This document shows positions 1 through 8,648 of a stretch of 46,046 bases of DNA, one piece after another. Each line of letters opens with the position of its first letter. The first letter of the stretch is position 1. This DNA is from Lachnospiraceae bacterium UBA7205. Its GTDB lineage: Bacteria; Bacillota; Clostridia; Lachnospirales; Lachnospiraceae. Where the stretch lies: assembly GCA_002490665.1 (NCBI GenBank), contig DKUL01000058.1:1-46046 (forward strand), in the 5' to 3' direction. The translations under genes and the position numbers were made by a program. The notes under the pieces were generated by a model that saw only the letters and a program-made list of their open reading frames with translations, was not told where the DNA came from and made no database searches.

Positions 1-2134
1 CGTGGGAGCGTGGATTGAAATATTACACGGAGCAGAAAGAGGTTGCAGATAGCGAGTCACTCCCTGCGTGGGAGCGTGGATTGAAATTACGACAAAACTT
101 GTGTCACCTCTTACGCTGTTATGTCACTCCCTGCGTGGGAGCGTGGATTGAAATCCCGAACACGCTCCTTTGAATAATCAATGCCGCGAGTCACTCCCTG
201 CGTGGGAGCGTGGATTGAAATATCCAGTGGCTGGCGGCATACATAAACACCCTGTCAGTCACTCCCTGCGTGGGAGCGTGGATTGAAATTGTACCACATG
301 AATATTACCGGGAAAACTGTACAGTCACTCCCTGCGTGGGAGTGTGGATTGAAATCAATTATACATTAAATGGTGTAGCCAATTGACCTGTCACTCCCTG
401 TGTGGGAGTGTGGATTGAAATACTAAATCCTGCTCCGGCAGCAGTCGTAAAAAAGTCACTCCCTGCGTGGGAGTGTGGATTGAAATTGGAAAGGAAAAAA
501 GGTTTATATAGGGCTTGACCTGTCACTCCCTGCGTGGGAGTGTGGATTGAAATGCCTTTACTCCCATCTCCACGTTTGTCGACACATGTCACTCCCTGCG
601 TGGGAGTGTGGATTGAAATTGGCAGCGTGAACTTGAAAATTGAGAACACGTCAGTCACTCCCTGCGTGGGAGTGTGGATTGAAATATAATAAAAGCACCT
701 ATATTGCGCAGGTGCTTTGGTCACTCCCTGCGTGGGAGTGTGGATTGAAATTCCGAAAGGTGTGGTACAATAAAAAGACACCTTGTCACTCCCTGTGTGG
801 GAGTGTGGATTGAAATCGCGGCATCATCAGAACAGATGGCAGTGACAAAGGTCACTCCCTGTGTGGGAGTGTGGATTGAAATAATCCACAGCAGTACTGC
901 TGACGGTATTATCGTGTCACTCCCTGTGTGGGAGTGTGGATTGAAATCGAAAAGCTTGTGGATTCTGCCAGCATTGAATTTGGTCACTCCCTGTGTGGGA
1001 GTGTGGATTGAAATATGCAGTATGTATGCTGTGGCACGGAGATACCAGGTCACTCCCTGTGTGGGAGTGTAGATTGAAATATCAAAATACGCGCTTAAAA
1101 GCACCGGAATGTCTGTCACTCCCTGTGTGGGAGTGTGGATTGAAATGACTAATTGTGCTATATTTATAGTATAAACCATGTCACTCTCTGTGTGGGAGTG
1201 TGGATTGAAATTTAAGGCAAGTCAATATTTAAGAAAGGTGGTTTTGTCACTCTCTGTGTGGGAGTGTGGATTGAAATACAAACATTGTCCATGTGTGCCG
1301 CGCAAACTCCCGGTCACTCTCTGTGTGGGAGTGTGGATTGAAATTTAGGGCAAGTCAATATTTAAGAAAGGTGGTTTTGTCACTCTCTGTGTGGGAGTGT
1401 GGATTGAAATTTTAATTGTAAGTAAAAAGCACCCATATACATCAGGTCACTCTCTGTGTGGGAGTGTGGATTGAAATGAGTATCTGCTGCTGGACAACCG
1501 TGTTGTTGTTGAGTCACTCTCTGTGTGGGAGTGTGGATTGAAATCCCTCCTCTGCTGCCATATTGCAGGCAAGGTTTAGTCACTCCCTGTGTGGGAGTGT
1601 GGATTGAAATTAAAACCGTAATTATATGCCAAAAACGGTATTTGTCACTCTCTGCGTGGGAGTGTGGATTGAAATACAGGTCCACTCAAAGGCGCAGCGC
1701 AGCCGACCGTCACTCTCTGCGTGGGAGTGAGGATTGAAATTTTGAAGCGATAAGAATTGTTTACGAAATGAGAGTCACTCCCTGCGTGGGAGTGAGGATT
1801 GAAATCCTGAAACCAACATAACGGACGCAAAGCTGTATGTCACTCCCTGTGTGGGAGTGTGGATTGAAATGTGGAGCGCTATGGCACGATCGCTATGGAG
1901 TATGGTCACTCCCTGCGTGGGAGTGAGGATTGAAATATGATAAAATATGCATTCGCCTGGTAGACATCCGCCACTCCCTGCGTGGAAGTGTGAATTGAAA
2001 TAGCTTGCACTTTGCGAGAACCTCCTCGTCCAGGGGTCACTCCCGGCGAGGGAGAGCGTAGCTTAGGCTGGAGGATGCGGAACACCTAAAAGCAACGAAT
2101 GTGCCACTCCCAGCGAGGGAGAGCGTAGCTTAGG
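1..2134 (+). CRISPR. Type I-C-like CRISPR array, trailer portion
   Basis: 33 copies of a 32-base repeat are visible, spaced by 32 unique spacers of about 33-36 bases; the first repeat is cut by the window edge and ends at base 21. The repeat starts GTCACTCCC, has a GGGAG arm that pairs with CTCCC to make a stem, and ends in GGATTGAAAT, which is the type I-C (Cas5d-processed) repeat layout. The GAAAT end sets the transcribed direction as plus, so the leader and cas genes should be to the left, outside the window. Repeats decay to the right: the copy at 1970-2001 has several changes and the copies at 2036-2067 and 2103-2134 have a different 3' half. That is the usual trailer end. No cas gene is in the window, so activity cannot be judged. 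Confidence 0.97.
2036..2134 (+). repeat. Two terminal, chimeric CRISPR repeats
   Basis: Copies at 2036-2067 and 2103-2134 keep the CACTCCC...GGGAG stem but replace the usual TGGATTGAAAT tail by CGTAGCTTAGG. The two copies agree with each other in this altered tail, so it was probably inherited from one altered repeat rather than eroded separately. The 35 bases between them have the size of an ordinary spacer. These two are likely the oldest units of the array. Confidence 0.85.
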
Positions 2135-2185
2135 TATTTACAGGAGTTGCAAAACAAAATATAAGAATCCAAAACTAATGGCAAA

Positions 2186-3082
2186 TTAAGAAAACCCTTC
2201 AGTTTTCTTCTGCCTGTATTCATTTGGGCTCATATGGTAATGCTGCCTAAACTTCCGGCAGAAATAGCCGGAACTTGCAAATCCCATTTCTTCTGCAATG
2301 GAAGAAACAGATTTTTGAGTGGCACAGAGCTGTTCGGCAGCCTGCGCTAGTCTGTACTGGATGAGATACGCTACTGGAGAAGTATGGATACCCGACTGAA
2401 AAATGTGTAAAGCCCCACTCTTGCTGATAGATGCAGATGCTGCAATCATCTCAAGCGTAATTTCTTCCATGTAGTGGTCGTGAATGTACTGCATCATAGC
2501 CTGTAACCTTGCCTGCTTGTGATTTACGCGATGAATACCGTTAGAACCGGAATCCGGGTTTATATTTTTTAACAGTATGTCCCAAAGCTGAAATAGAAGC
2601 TGTACTGTGTATAATTCATTATCCTGCTCTGTTTCCTGAAGGGTAAAAATTTGCGACAAAAGTTGCAGTGCATTGTTTTCCCATGCTGTGTATGGACTAA
2701 AAATCTGATATGGAACAGACGAGTTTATAACGGGGAGGATATACTTCTCGTAAATAAGACTTTTTTCGGGTGCTAACAGGGTTGGCGAAAAAACAATATT
2801 GGGGATAAATGTGCTGCATTGTGCTTCGAAACGGTGCAGTACACCGCTGTTGATAAATATGCCGCAGCCTTCATGCAGTTCTATTTTGTTTTCTCCCACA
2901 AGGCAGAGTGCAGTGCCTTCGGCAACAGACAGGAATTCCAGTTCAGGATGCCAGTGCCAGTCAATGCGGTGGAAGTCAAACTGCCAGATATTTTCGGGAT
3001 AGTATGCAAAAGGATAACGATTGTTGCCATGCCGGATGGTTTCCCGCAGTGTTTCATCTGTAGTTATCTTAAAAATGTCCAT
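2186..3082 (-). CDS. AraC-family transcription regulator (cupin sensor)
   Basis: 298 aa if started at the ATG at 3082, which has AGGAG 7 bases upstream; longer in-frame starts exist but lack a good ribosome site. The N-terminal half is a cupin-like ligand pocket (WHWHPELEF near the start of the fold, then a glycine/histidine-rich strand pair ending in GVLHRFE). The last 100 residues are the double helix-turn-helix AraC domain, with the second helix pair in SIAEEMGFASSGYFCRKF followed by the family end MSPNEYR. Such proteins bind a sugar or sugar derivative and activate nearby catabolic genes. It is divergent from the MFS permease at 3302 and close to the GH113 gene, which makes these its likely targets. 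The ligand is unknown. Confidence 0.92.
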   Translation of the reverse strand: MDIFKITTDETLRETIRHGNNRYPFAYYPENIWQFDFHRIDWHWHPELEFLSVAEGTALCLVGENKIELHEGCGIFINSGVLHRFEAQCSTFIPNIVFSPTLLAPEKSLIYEKYILPVINSSVPYQIFSPYTAWENNALQLLSQIFTLQETEQDNELYTVQLLFQLWDILLKNINPDSGSNGIHRVNHKQARLQAMMQYIHDHYMEEITLEMIAASASISKSGALHIFQSGIHTSPVAYLIQYRLAQAAEQLCATQKSVSSIAEEMGFASSGYFCRKFRQHYHMSPNEYRQKKTEGFS

Positions 3083-3198
3083 GGCATATCTCCTCATATA
3101 AAGAAAATAGAATTTGTCATATTGTACCATAAATATGCGATTTTGTGCAATGACTGGACACAAATTATGCGATATAATCCCAATCATTAGAAGGAATT

Positions 3199-3262
3199 AG
3201 TGTGAAAAATACTTCTAAGGCAGCAAAAGACGCTACCTAAGAAGTATTAAAATTTCACACAG
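3199..3262. promoter_or_regulatory. Large imperfect inverted repeat between araC and MFS genes
   Basis: The left arm GTGTGAAAAATACTTCTAAGG and the right arm CCTAAGAAGTATT plus TTTCACAC pair over most of their length with two small bulges. It sits in the divergent intergenic region between the AraC gene and the permease. It could be a regulator site or a transcript hairpin. The same TAGTGTGAAA core recurs in the inverted repeat at 4610-4656, which suggests a shared factor. Confidence 0.6.
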
Positions 3263-3301
3263 TATCTATTTGAGCCGCCCAAGGCGGCATGGGGGATTAA
3301 T

Positions 3302-4507
3302 ATGGAAAATCAATATGATAAAACAATTACAGCCTGTTTTGTGGGATATATCGTACAGGCTGTAGTCAACAATTTCACGCCGCTGCTGTTTTTGTTTTTT
3401 CAGGAAAGCTACCATATTCCGCTTTCCCAGATTACGCTGCTGGTGACGTTTAATTTCGGAATACAACTGCTGGTTGATCTGCTTTCGGTCGGATTTATAG
3501 ATAAAATCGGGTATCGCGCATCAATGGTTATAGCCCATGTCCTGTCAGCGTCGGGGTTAATTCTTCTTACGGTCTTGCCGGAGATTTTACCAGTACCCTT
3601 TATCGGAATTTTGATTGCTGTAATGATTTATGCAGTTGGCGGTGGACTTTTGGAAGTCCTGGTCAGTCCGGTTGTTGAGGCGTGTCCTTCTGATAATATG
3701 GAAGAAAGGAATTCCAAGGAAAAGGCAATGAGTATGCTTCATTCTTTTTATTGCTGGGGACATGCCGGAGTCGTACTCGTTTCAACATTGTTTTTTTATG
3801 TGGCGGGCATAGACAACTGGAAAATATTAGCAATTCTTTGGGCGGCTGTTCCGATTGGAAATGCTTTTGCCTTTGCCAAAGTTCCTATTGCGCCGCTGAT
3901 TGAGGATGGTGAGTCTGGACTAGGATTAAAGGAATTGTTTCGGACAAAAATTTTCTGGATTTTACTGGTAATGATGGTATGCGCAGGAGCAAGCGAGCAG
4001 GCGGTGAGCCAGTGGGCTTCGGCTTTTGCAGAAAAAGGACTTGGGATTTCCAAGGCAGCGGGTGATTTGGCGGGGCCGATGGCGTTTGCAGTTTTAATGG
4101 GGATGTCAAGATTGTTTTATGGTAAGTATGGCGACCGCATTCATCTGGAGCGCTTTATGGTTTATAGTAGTTTCCTGTGTATTTTGTCTTATTTGGGAAT
4201 TTCTCTTTTTCCCGTTCCGCTGCTGAACCTGATTGCCTGTGCTGTCTGTGGTCTGTCAGTCGGAATCATGTGGCCGGGAACGTTCAGCAAGGCATCGGCA
4301 GCTTTGCCCAAAGGTGGAACCGCCATGTTTGCGTTATTGGCGTTAGGCGGAGATATAGGCTGTTCGGGAGGACCTACATTGGTTGGAATGGTATCAGGGG
4401 CATTGGGGGATAACCTGAAGATGGGAATTTTGGCAGGTATTGTTTTTCCGGTGCTGTTACTCATGGGAATCATTCTTTGCAGAAAAACAAAAGAAAGATG
4501 TAAATGA
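3302..4507 (+). CDS. MFS transporter, likely sugar permease
   Basis: 401 aa with about twelve hydrophobic segments. A polar central loop (residues about 190-220, IEDGESGLGLKELF) separates two six-helix halves, and the end is basic (CRKTKERCK), as in the major facilitator superfamily. The overall look (acidic motif SPVVEACPSDN in the first half, GGDIGCSGGP in the second) resembles the fucose-permease-like branch that moves sugars with protons. The ATG at 3302 follows GGGGGAT. The gene is divergent from the AraC regulator and just upstream of the GH113 and ThuA-fusion genes, so it probably imports the sugar those enzymes act on. The substrate cannot be read from the sequence. Confidence 0.88.
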   Translation: MENQYDKTITACFVGYIVQAVVNNFTPLLFLFFQESYHIPLSQITLLVTFNFGIQLLVDLLSVGFIDKIGYRASMVIAHVLSASGLILLTVLPEILPVPFIGILIAVMIYAVGGGLLEVLVSPVVEACPSDNMEERNSKEKAMSMLHSFYCWGHAGVVLVSTLFFYVAGIDNWKILAILWAAVPIGNAFAFAKVPIAPLIEDGESGLGLKELFRTKIFWILLVMMVCAGASEQAVSQWASAFAEKGLGISKAAGDLAGPMAFAVLMGMSRLFYGKYGDRIHLERFMVYSSFLCILSYLGISLFPVPLLNLIACAVCGLSVGIMWPGTFSKASAALPKGGTAMFALLALGGDIGCSGGPTLVGMVSGALGDNLKMGILAGIVFPVLLLMGIILCRKTKERCK

Positions 4508-4589
4508 CACATCTCACGCCAACGATACCATTATCCGCAAAGGAATATCAATCGGGGTGTAAACTATCATGCAAAATCACATAAAAGGC

Positions 4590-4617
4590 TTGTATTCTTG
4601 CCATCTCCTGTTAAAAT
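4590..4617 (+). promoter_or_regulatory. Candidate sigma-A promoter for the GH113 gene
   Basis: TTGTAT at 4590-4595 and TAAAAT at 4612-4617 are 16 bases apart. The -10 box lies inside the left arm of the 20-base inverted repeat at 4610-4656, so a protein bound there would touch RNA polymerase. Confidence 0.5.
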
Positions 4618-4656
4618 GATAGTGTGAAATGTCTTTTTTCACACTATCATTTTAAC
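4610..4656. promoter_or_regulatory. Perfect 20-base inverted repeat over promoter/leader
   Basis: The arms GTTAAAATGATAGTGTGAAA (4610-4629) and its exact reverse complement (4637-4656) flank a 7-base loop. The repeat covers the candidate -10 box and ends 18 bases before the ATG at 4675. It could be an operator, a leader hairpin, or the terminator of the upstream permease gene; the T-run after the right arm is short, which weakens the terminator reading. Confidence 0.8.
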
Positions 4657-4674
4657 GTTGGAAAGGAAAACAAA

Positions 4675-5610
4675 ATGAACACAATACCATATATAAAAGG
4701 CATCACCTTCGCCCCATTTGCTCCGGCGGGCAGGCTTGGTGAGGAGGAGGCAAAACAAAGCCTCGCGTTGATGAAGGAACGCACCGGCGCAAATTTTATT
4801 ATTCTTGCACCGGGCGGATTGCAGGAAACGGCGCAGTCGGAAACAATAGACTACACTTCGCAGAGAACCATGACCGACACCGAGCTTAAAGAGATGATTG
4901 CATATGCACATGAGCTCGGACTCCGTGTGGCGCTGAAACCAACGGTCAACTGCAAAAACGGAACATGGCGCGCGCATATCAACTTTTTTGATGAGGATGT
5001 GCCATGCGAGCCAAAGTGGAGCAATTGGTTCCCTGCCTACATGGAATTCCAGAACCATTATGCCCGCATTGCGCAGGAGATGGGGTGTGAGATGCACATC
5101 GCAGGCTGCGAAATGGTGATGGCGGAGCGGCGCGCCGGCGAATGGCGCAAGGTCATTGCGGAGATTCGCAGGGATTTTAAGGGTCTGGTCTCGTACAATA
5201 CAGACAAATACCAGGAGCACAATGTCATATGGTGGGACTGTGTGGACGTGATATCGTCGAGCGGTTATTATCCCATAGATGACTGGGAGCGGCAGCTGGA
5301 CCGAATTGAGCCGGTTGTGGCGAAATTCCGGAAACCATTCTTTTTTGCCGAGGCAGGCTGTATGTCGGCTGCAGGTTCCAAGAATGTGCCCAATGACTGG
5401 TCCGTCGAGGGACAAAGCGACTTGGACGGACAGGCAGACTGGTACAGGGCGATGTTCGATGCATGCAGGAAGCGGGACTGGGTGAATGGTTTTGCGCTGT
5501 GGTCGTGGACGGACAGGCTGTATGATAAGAATGAGATAGAAAAAAGACGTGACTATGAGTTGTACGCAAAGCCCGCCGAGGATGTTGTGCGGGAGAATTA
5601 TGCGCGTTAG
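4675..5610 (+). CDS. GH113-like glycoside hydrolase (beta-mannanase fold)
   Basis: 311 aa from the ATG at 4675, which has GGAAAGGA upstream; an ATG at 4624 lies in the inverted repeat and is less likely. It is a single TIM-barrel domain of clan GH-A with no signal peptide, so it acts in the cytoplasm. The two expected catalytic glutamates are visible: E146 in AGCEMVMAE (acid/base) and E226 in FFFAEAG (nucleophile). They are 80 residues apart, the spacing I recall for GH113 mannanase. A conserved aromatic stretch FALWSWTDR follows. Family members cleave beta-1,4-mannan oligosaccharides, though many relatives are untested. The gene sits 21 bases before the ThuA-isomerase fusion and after the permease, which suggests intracellular handling of an imported oligosaccharide. 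Confidence 0.78.
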   Translation: MNTIPYIKGITFAPFAPAGRLGEEEAKQSLALMKERTGANFIILAPGGLQETAQSETIDYTSQRTMTDTELKEMIAYAHELGLRVALKPTVNCKNGTWRAHINFFDEDVPCEPKWSNWFPAYMEFQNHYARIAQEMGCEMHIAGCEMVMAERRAGEWRKVIAEIRRDFKGLVSYNTDKYQEHNVIWWDCVDVISSSGYYPIDDWERQLDRIEPVVAKFRKPFFFAEAGCMSAAGSKNVPNDWSVEGQSDLDGQADWYRAMFDACRKRDWVNGFALWSWTDRLYDKNEIEKRRDYELYAKPAEDVVRENYAR

Positions 5611-5631
5611 GACACACAGATGGGGGCAGCG

Positions 5632-7200
5632 ATGATAAACGTAACAATTTGGAATGAATTTCTGCACGAAAAGAAACAGGAGGAGGTGCGTGCCATTTAT
5701 CCGAAAGGAATCCATGGCTGCATCGCGGATTTCCTGAGGACGGACAAAAATATTTTCGTGCGTACCGCAACCCTGGAGGAGCCGGAACACGGACTGACCG
5801 AGGAGGTTCTTGCGGACACGGATGTCCTGATTTACTGGGGACACATGGCGCAGCAGGACTTTTCGGATGAAGTGGCTCTGCGCGTACAGAAGCACGTGCT
5901 GCAGGGGATGGGGCTGATAGCGCTTCACTCTGCACATTTTGCAAAGATTATGCGGCTTCTTCTGGGGACTGGCATGACACTGCGCTGGAAACATGGCGAC
6001 AGGGAGCGGCTGTTTACAACAGCGCCATACCACCCGATAGCGCAGGGCATTCCTGCGCATTTTGACATTCCGGTGGAGGAGATGTATGGGGAGTACTTCG
6101 ACATTCCAAAGCCGGATGATGTTGTGTTTACAGGATGGTTTGCAGGCGGCGAGGTATTTCGCAGCGGGTGCACGTTCCAGCGCGGACAGGGAAGAATCTT
6201 TTACTTTCAGCCGGGGCATGAGGAGTACCCGATTTACCATATGCCCGAAATCCGGCAGATTCTTTCCAATGCGGTGTATTGGTGCGCGGAAATGAAACGG
6301 CGGCAGAAACCGCTTGACTGCACCGCGGTAAAGGTAACGCTGGAGGAGGAGCTTGCCAATCCCATCAGGCTGTCTGTATTTTATGACCATATTGCACAGG
6401 CAGTTCTCCAGTCGGAGGGCACACTTTCCATGGAGGATGTTATGGGGCGCTGTAGTGATTTCGGGATTCGCGGGATTGATATCGAATACAGTCAGCTTTG
6501 TGCCGATTACGACCGCATAACGGAGTCGCTGCGGTATCACTATATGGAAGTGGCAAGCATTTACCAGATGTATGATTTCAAAAATACATATGATGTCAGC
6601 ATGGCAAAGGAGCAGATTGACCTGGCGCACAGGCTGGGGGCGAAGCGTGTCCTTATCGTTCCTGGATTTCTGGACGAGGATGAGGCGAGGGGGCTCAATG
6701 GCATAAGCGGTGACTATTGGGCAGTCGAGCGGTTTATGGAGCAGAATCTGCGCATACAGGGGATAAAAACGGCACTGGAGGAACTGGTGCGGTATGCAGA
6801 GCCGCTTGGAGTGGATGTGACGCTTGAGGATTTCGACAATAATCTGTCCCCATGCTCACGGACGAATGCGCTGCTGTGGTTTATGAGAAATGTGTCCGGG
6901 CTGAAATGCACATTTGACATGGGCAATTTTGCGTTTTGTTATGAGAACGTTATGGATGCGTACGAGGTGCTGAAAAAATACATTGTGCATGTGCACTGCA
7001 AGGACAGGGGAAGCGAGGGGAACGGGCTGAAATCCGTCCCGACAGGAAGCGGATATATTCCCATTGCACAGCTTGTCAGGAAGCTGAAGGCAGGCGGGTA
7101 CTGCGGCTATCTGTCAGTCGAACACTTTGGCGACATTGACCAGATGGAAAGCATCGGGCAGTCAGCGCACTTCCTGAGATCCGTATTGGAGCATGGATAA
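5632..7200 (+). CDS. ThuA domain fused to sugar isomerase/epimerase TIM barrel
   Basis: 522 aa from the ATG at 5632 (GGGGGC just upstream; an in-frame ATG at 5620 is possible). Residues 1-215 match ThuA/trehalose-utilisation proteins, a class I amidotransferase-like fold, with GLIALHSAHFAKI and the end HEEYPIYHMPEI. Residues about 245-520 are an AP-endonuclease-2/xylose-isomerase-like barrel. Its likely metal ligands are E399 (VTLEDFD), D429 (TFDMGN), H455 (VHCKDR) and E497 (SVEHFGD). ThuA proteins are linked to oxidised-sugar (3-keto-glycoside) metabolism and these barrels to epimerisation or keto-sugar chemistry, so one chain may carry out two steps. It follows the GH113 gene closely, probably in one operon. 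Confidence 0.82.
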   Translation: MINVTIWNEFLHEKKQEEVRAIYPKGIHGCIADFLRTDKNIFVRTATLEEPEHGLTEEVLADTDVLIYWGHMAQQDFSDEVALRVQKHVLQGMGLIALHSAHFAKIMRLLLGTGMTLRWKHGDRERLFTTAPYHPIAQGIPAHFDIPVEEMYGEYFDIPKPDDVVFTGWFAGGEVFRSGCTFQRGQGRIFYFQPGHEEYPIYHMPEIRQILSNAVYWCAEMKRRQKPLDCTAVKVTLEEELANPIRLSVFYDHIAQAVLQSEGTLSMEDVMGRCSDFGIRGIDIEYSQLCADYDRITESLRYHYMEVASIYQMYDFKNTYDVSMAKEQIDLAHRLGAKRVLIVPGFLDEDEARGLNGISGDYWAVERFMEQNLRIQGIKTALEELVRYAEPLGVDVTLEDFDNNLSPCSRTNALLWFMRNVSGLKCTFDMGNFAFCYENVMDAYEVLKKYIVHVHCKDRGSEGNGLKSVPTGSGYIPIAQLVRKLKAGGYCGYLSVEHFGDIDQMESIGQSAHFLRSVLEHG

Positions 7201-7221
7201 AAACTTTGAGGAGGAGAACGG

Positions 7222-8517
7222 ATGTATTCAGAATTGCTGAGGGGACTGTCTGTATTCTGGGCACTGCTTCACATTATTTTTTTGTTTTTGATGTTGTTCC
7301 GGTCGATTTATTCCCCGAAAAAAACCCTGCTGATTGCAGGCGGCGGCATGGGCGTGCTGATGGTGCTGAATCTTATTCTGCTGTATCTGCTGGGTGCTGA
7401 CGCGACGGGAAGGCTCATGATTTTCACCTGCACCATCCCGAGCTTTCTCTTTTTGTACCCATTATCTGCCGACAAGAAATTCCGGTTTGTGTTTACGTTT
7501 TGCATAGCGGACACAGTCAGCTTCTGGATTATGACAGTCACAAACCTGATGGATTTTTACCTGGGCGGCGGCAAATGCATTTTGATGTTTGTCAGCAGGC
7601 TGGTTGCATTTCCGCTGGTGGAATATGCGGCATACCGCTACCTGAGAAAGCCCTATCTGGAGCTGCAGAATGCAGTGCAAAAGGGGTGGGGGGCATTTAG
7701 CTGCACGACAGCACTATATTACCTGCTGCTGATATTTGTGGTGCAGTACCCCGACAATATCACGAACAGACCCGAAGATATGCCTGTCTGTATTCTGGTG
7801 CTGGCACTGATGTTTTTTAACTATGAAATGATGTTCTCGTCACTGTACAGGCAGCTGCAGCTTTACCGCAGGCAGCAGAGCGAGCGTATCCTGCAGGAAC
7901 AGAAAGCCTTTCTCGAGGAGCAGCTCGAGAGCCAGCAGCGTATCCGGAGACTGAAACACGACATGAAAGGGCACGTGGTTACGGTGGCAGGACTGCTGGC
8001 AGCAGAAAAGAACGAGGAAGCGATGGCGTATTTAAAAAATGTGCAGGGCGACATGGACAGCTGCCTTGGACAATACTGCCCGAACCTGTATGTCAATGCG
8101 GTACTGGGCAGCTATGCGCAAAAGTTTCAGGAGCTTGGCATGGAGCTGGTGCTTGACGTCCAGATTGGAGATGAGCAGCTTCCATATATGGAACTGTGCC
8201 AGATTCTGTCAAACGGACTGGAGAACGCAAAAGAGGCGCTGGCGGAACTTCCGCGGGAGCGGCGTAAGGCATCAGTGCAGATGAAGTACAATCGCGGCTG
8301 CCTGACAATCCGCATGAGAAATTGCTGTGGTGACAGGCTTCGGGTAGAGAAAGGCACAATTCCCAAAACGAGCAAAGTAGGATCTGACCATGGTTTTGGG
8401 CTGCCGACAATCCTTGAGGCGGCAGGGCGGCTTGGCGGCGACATGATGTGTTACACGGAAGATGGCTTTTTCACGGTGGATGTTATTGTACAGGCGCAGT
8501 GCCTGAAAGGCGCATAG
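7222..8517 (+). CDS. GHKL sensor histidine kinase (AgrC-like), no partner regulator
   Basis: 431 aa; ATG at 7222 after AGGAGGAG. About six hydrophobic segments fill residues 5-215, then a coiled coil (about 213-240) leads to the phospho-acceptor box LKHDMKGH with H246. The ATPase part has an N-box (LSNGLENAKEA, N331) and a short glycine box SDHGFGLPTI. This is the HPK10/AgrC-type layout, normally paired with a LytTR response regulator. No response regulator gene is adjacent, so it is an orphan or works with a distant partner. It starts 21 bases after the ThuA-fusion gene and is followed by a chemoreceptor, so it may sense the same sugars or a peptide. Confidence 0.88.
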   Translation: MYSELLRGLSVFWALLHIIFLFLMLFRSIYSPKKTLLIAGGGMGVLMVLNLILLYLLGADATGRLMIFTCTIPSFLFLYPLSADKKFRFVFTFCIADTVSFWIMTVTNLMDFYLGGGKCILMFVSRLVAFPLVEYAAYRYLRKPYLELQNAVQKGWGAFSCTTALYYLLLIFVVQYPDNITNRPEDMPVCILVLALMFFNYEMMFSSLYRQLQLYRRQQSERILQEQKAFLEEQLESQQRIRRLKHDMKGHVVTVAGLLAAEKNEEAMAYLKNVQGDMDSCLGQYCPNLYVNAVLGSYAQKFQELGMELVLDVQIGDEQLPYMELCQILSNGLENAKEALAELPRERRKASVQMKYNRGCLTIRMRNCCGDRLRVEKGTIPKTSKVGSDHGFGLPTILEAAGRLGGDMMCYTEDGFFTVDVIVQAQCLKGA

Positions 8518-8648
8518 GCAAACAAAGTGTACCTGAAAAAATGCGAAGTGTACCCGGCGTATTTCTCTTGAACACCTTATTTTGTATAATATGTAGAGGT
8601 AATTGTGTCATTTATTATTTATTATGGCAGACCGACACATAAGGAAGA

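Noticed and set aside
359..1830. Open frames in the CRISPR region giving proteins with repeated ISIHTPTQGVT or GVWIEI units
   Set aside because: They are translations of the CRISPR repeats themselves.
1..2134. Spacers matching the tail locus (self-targeting)
   Set aside because: I compared several spacers by eye with the tail genes and saw no convincing match; a proper search was not possible.
4639..6630. A 663-codon open frame on the minus strand
   Set aside because: It is antisense to the GH113 and ThuA-fusion genes, has implausible composition, and no ribosome site; shadow of GC-skewed codons.
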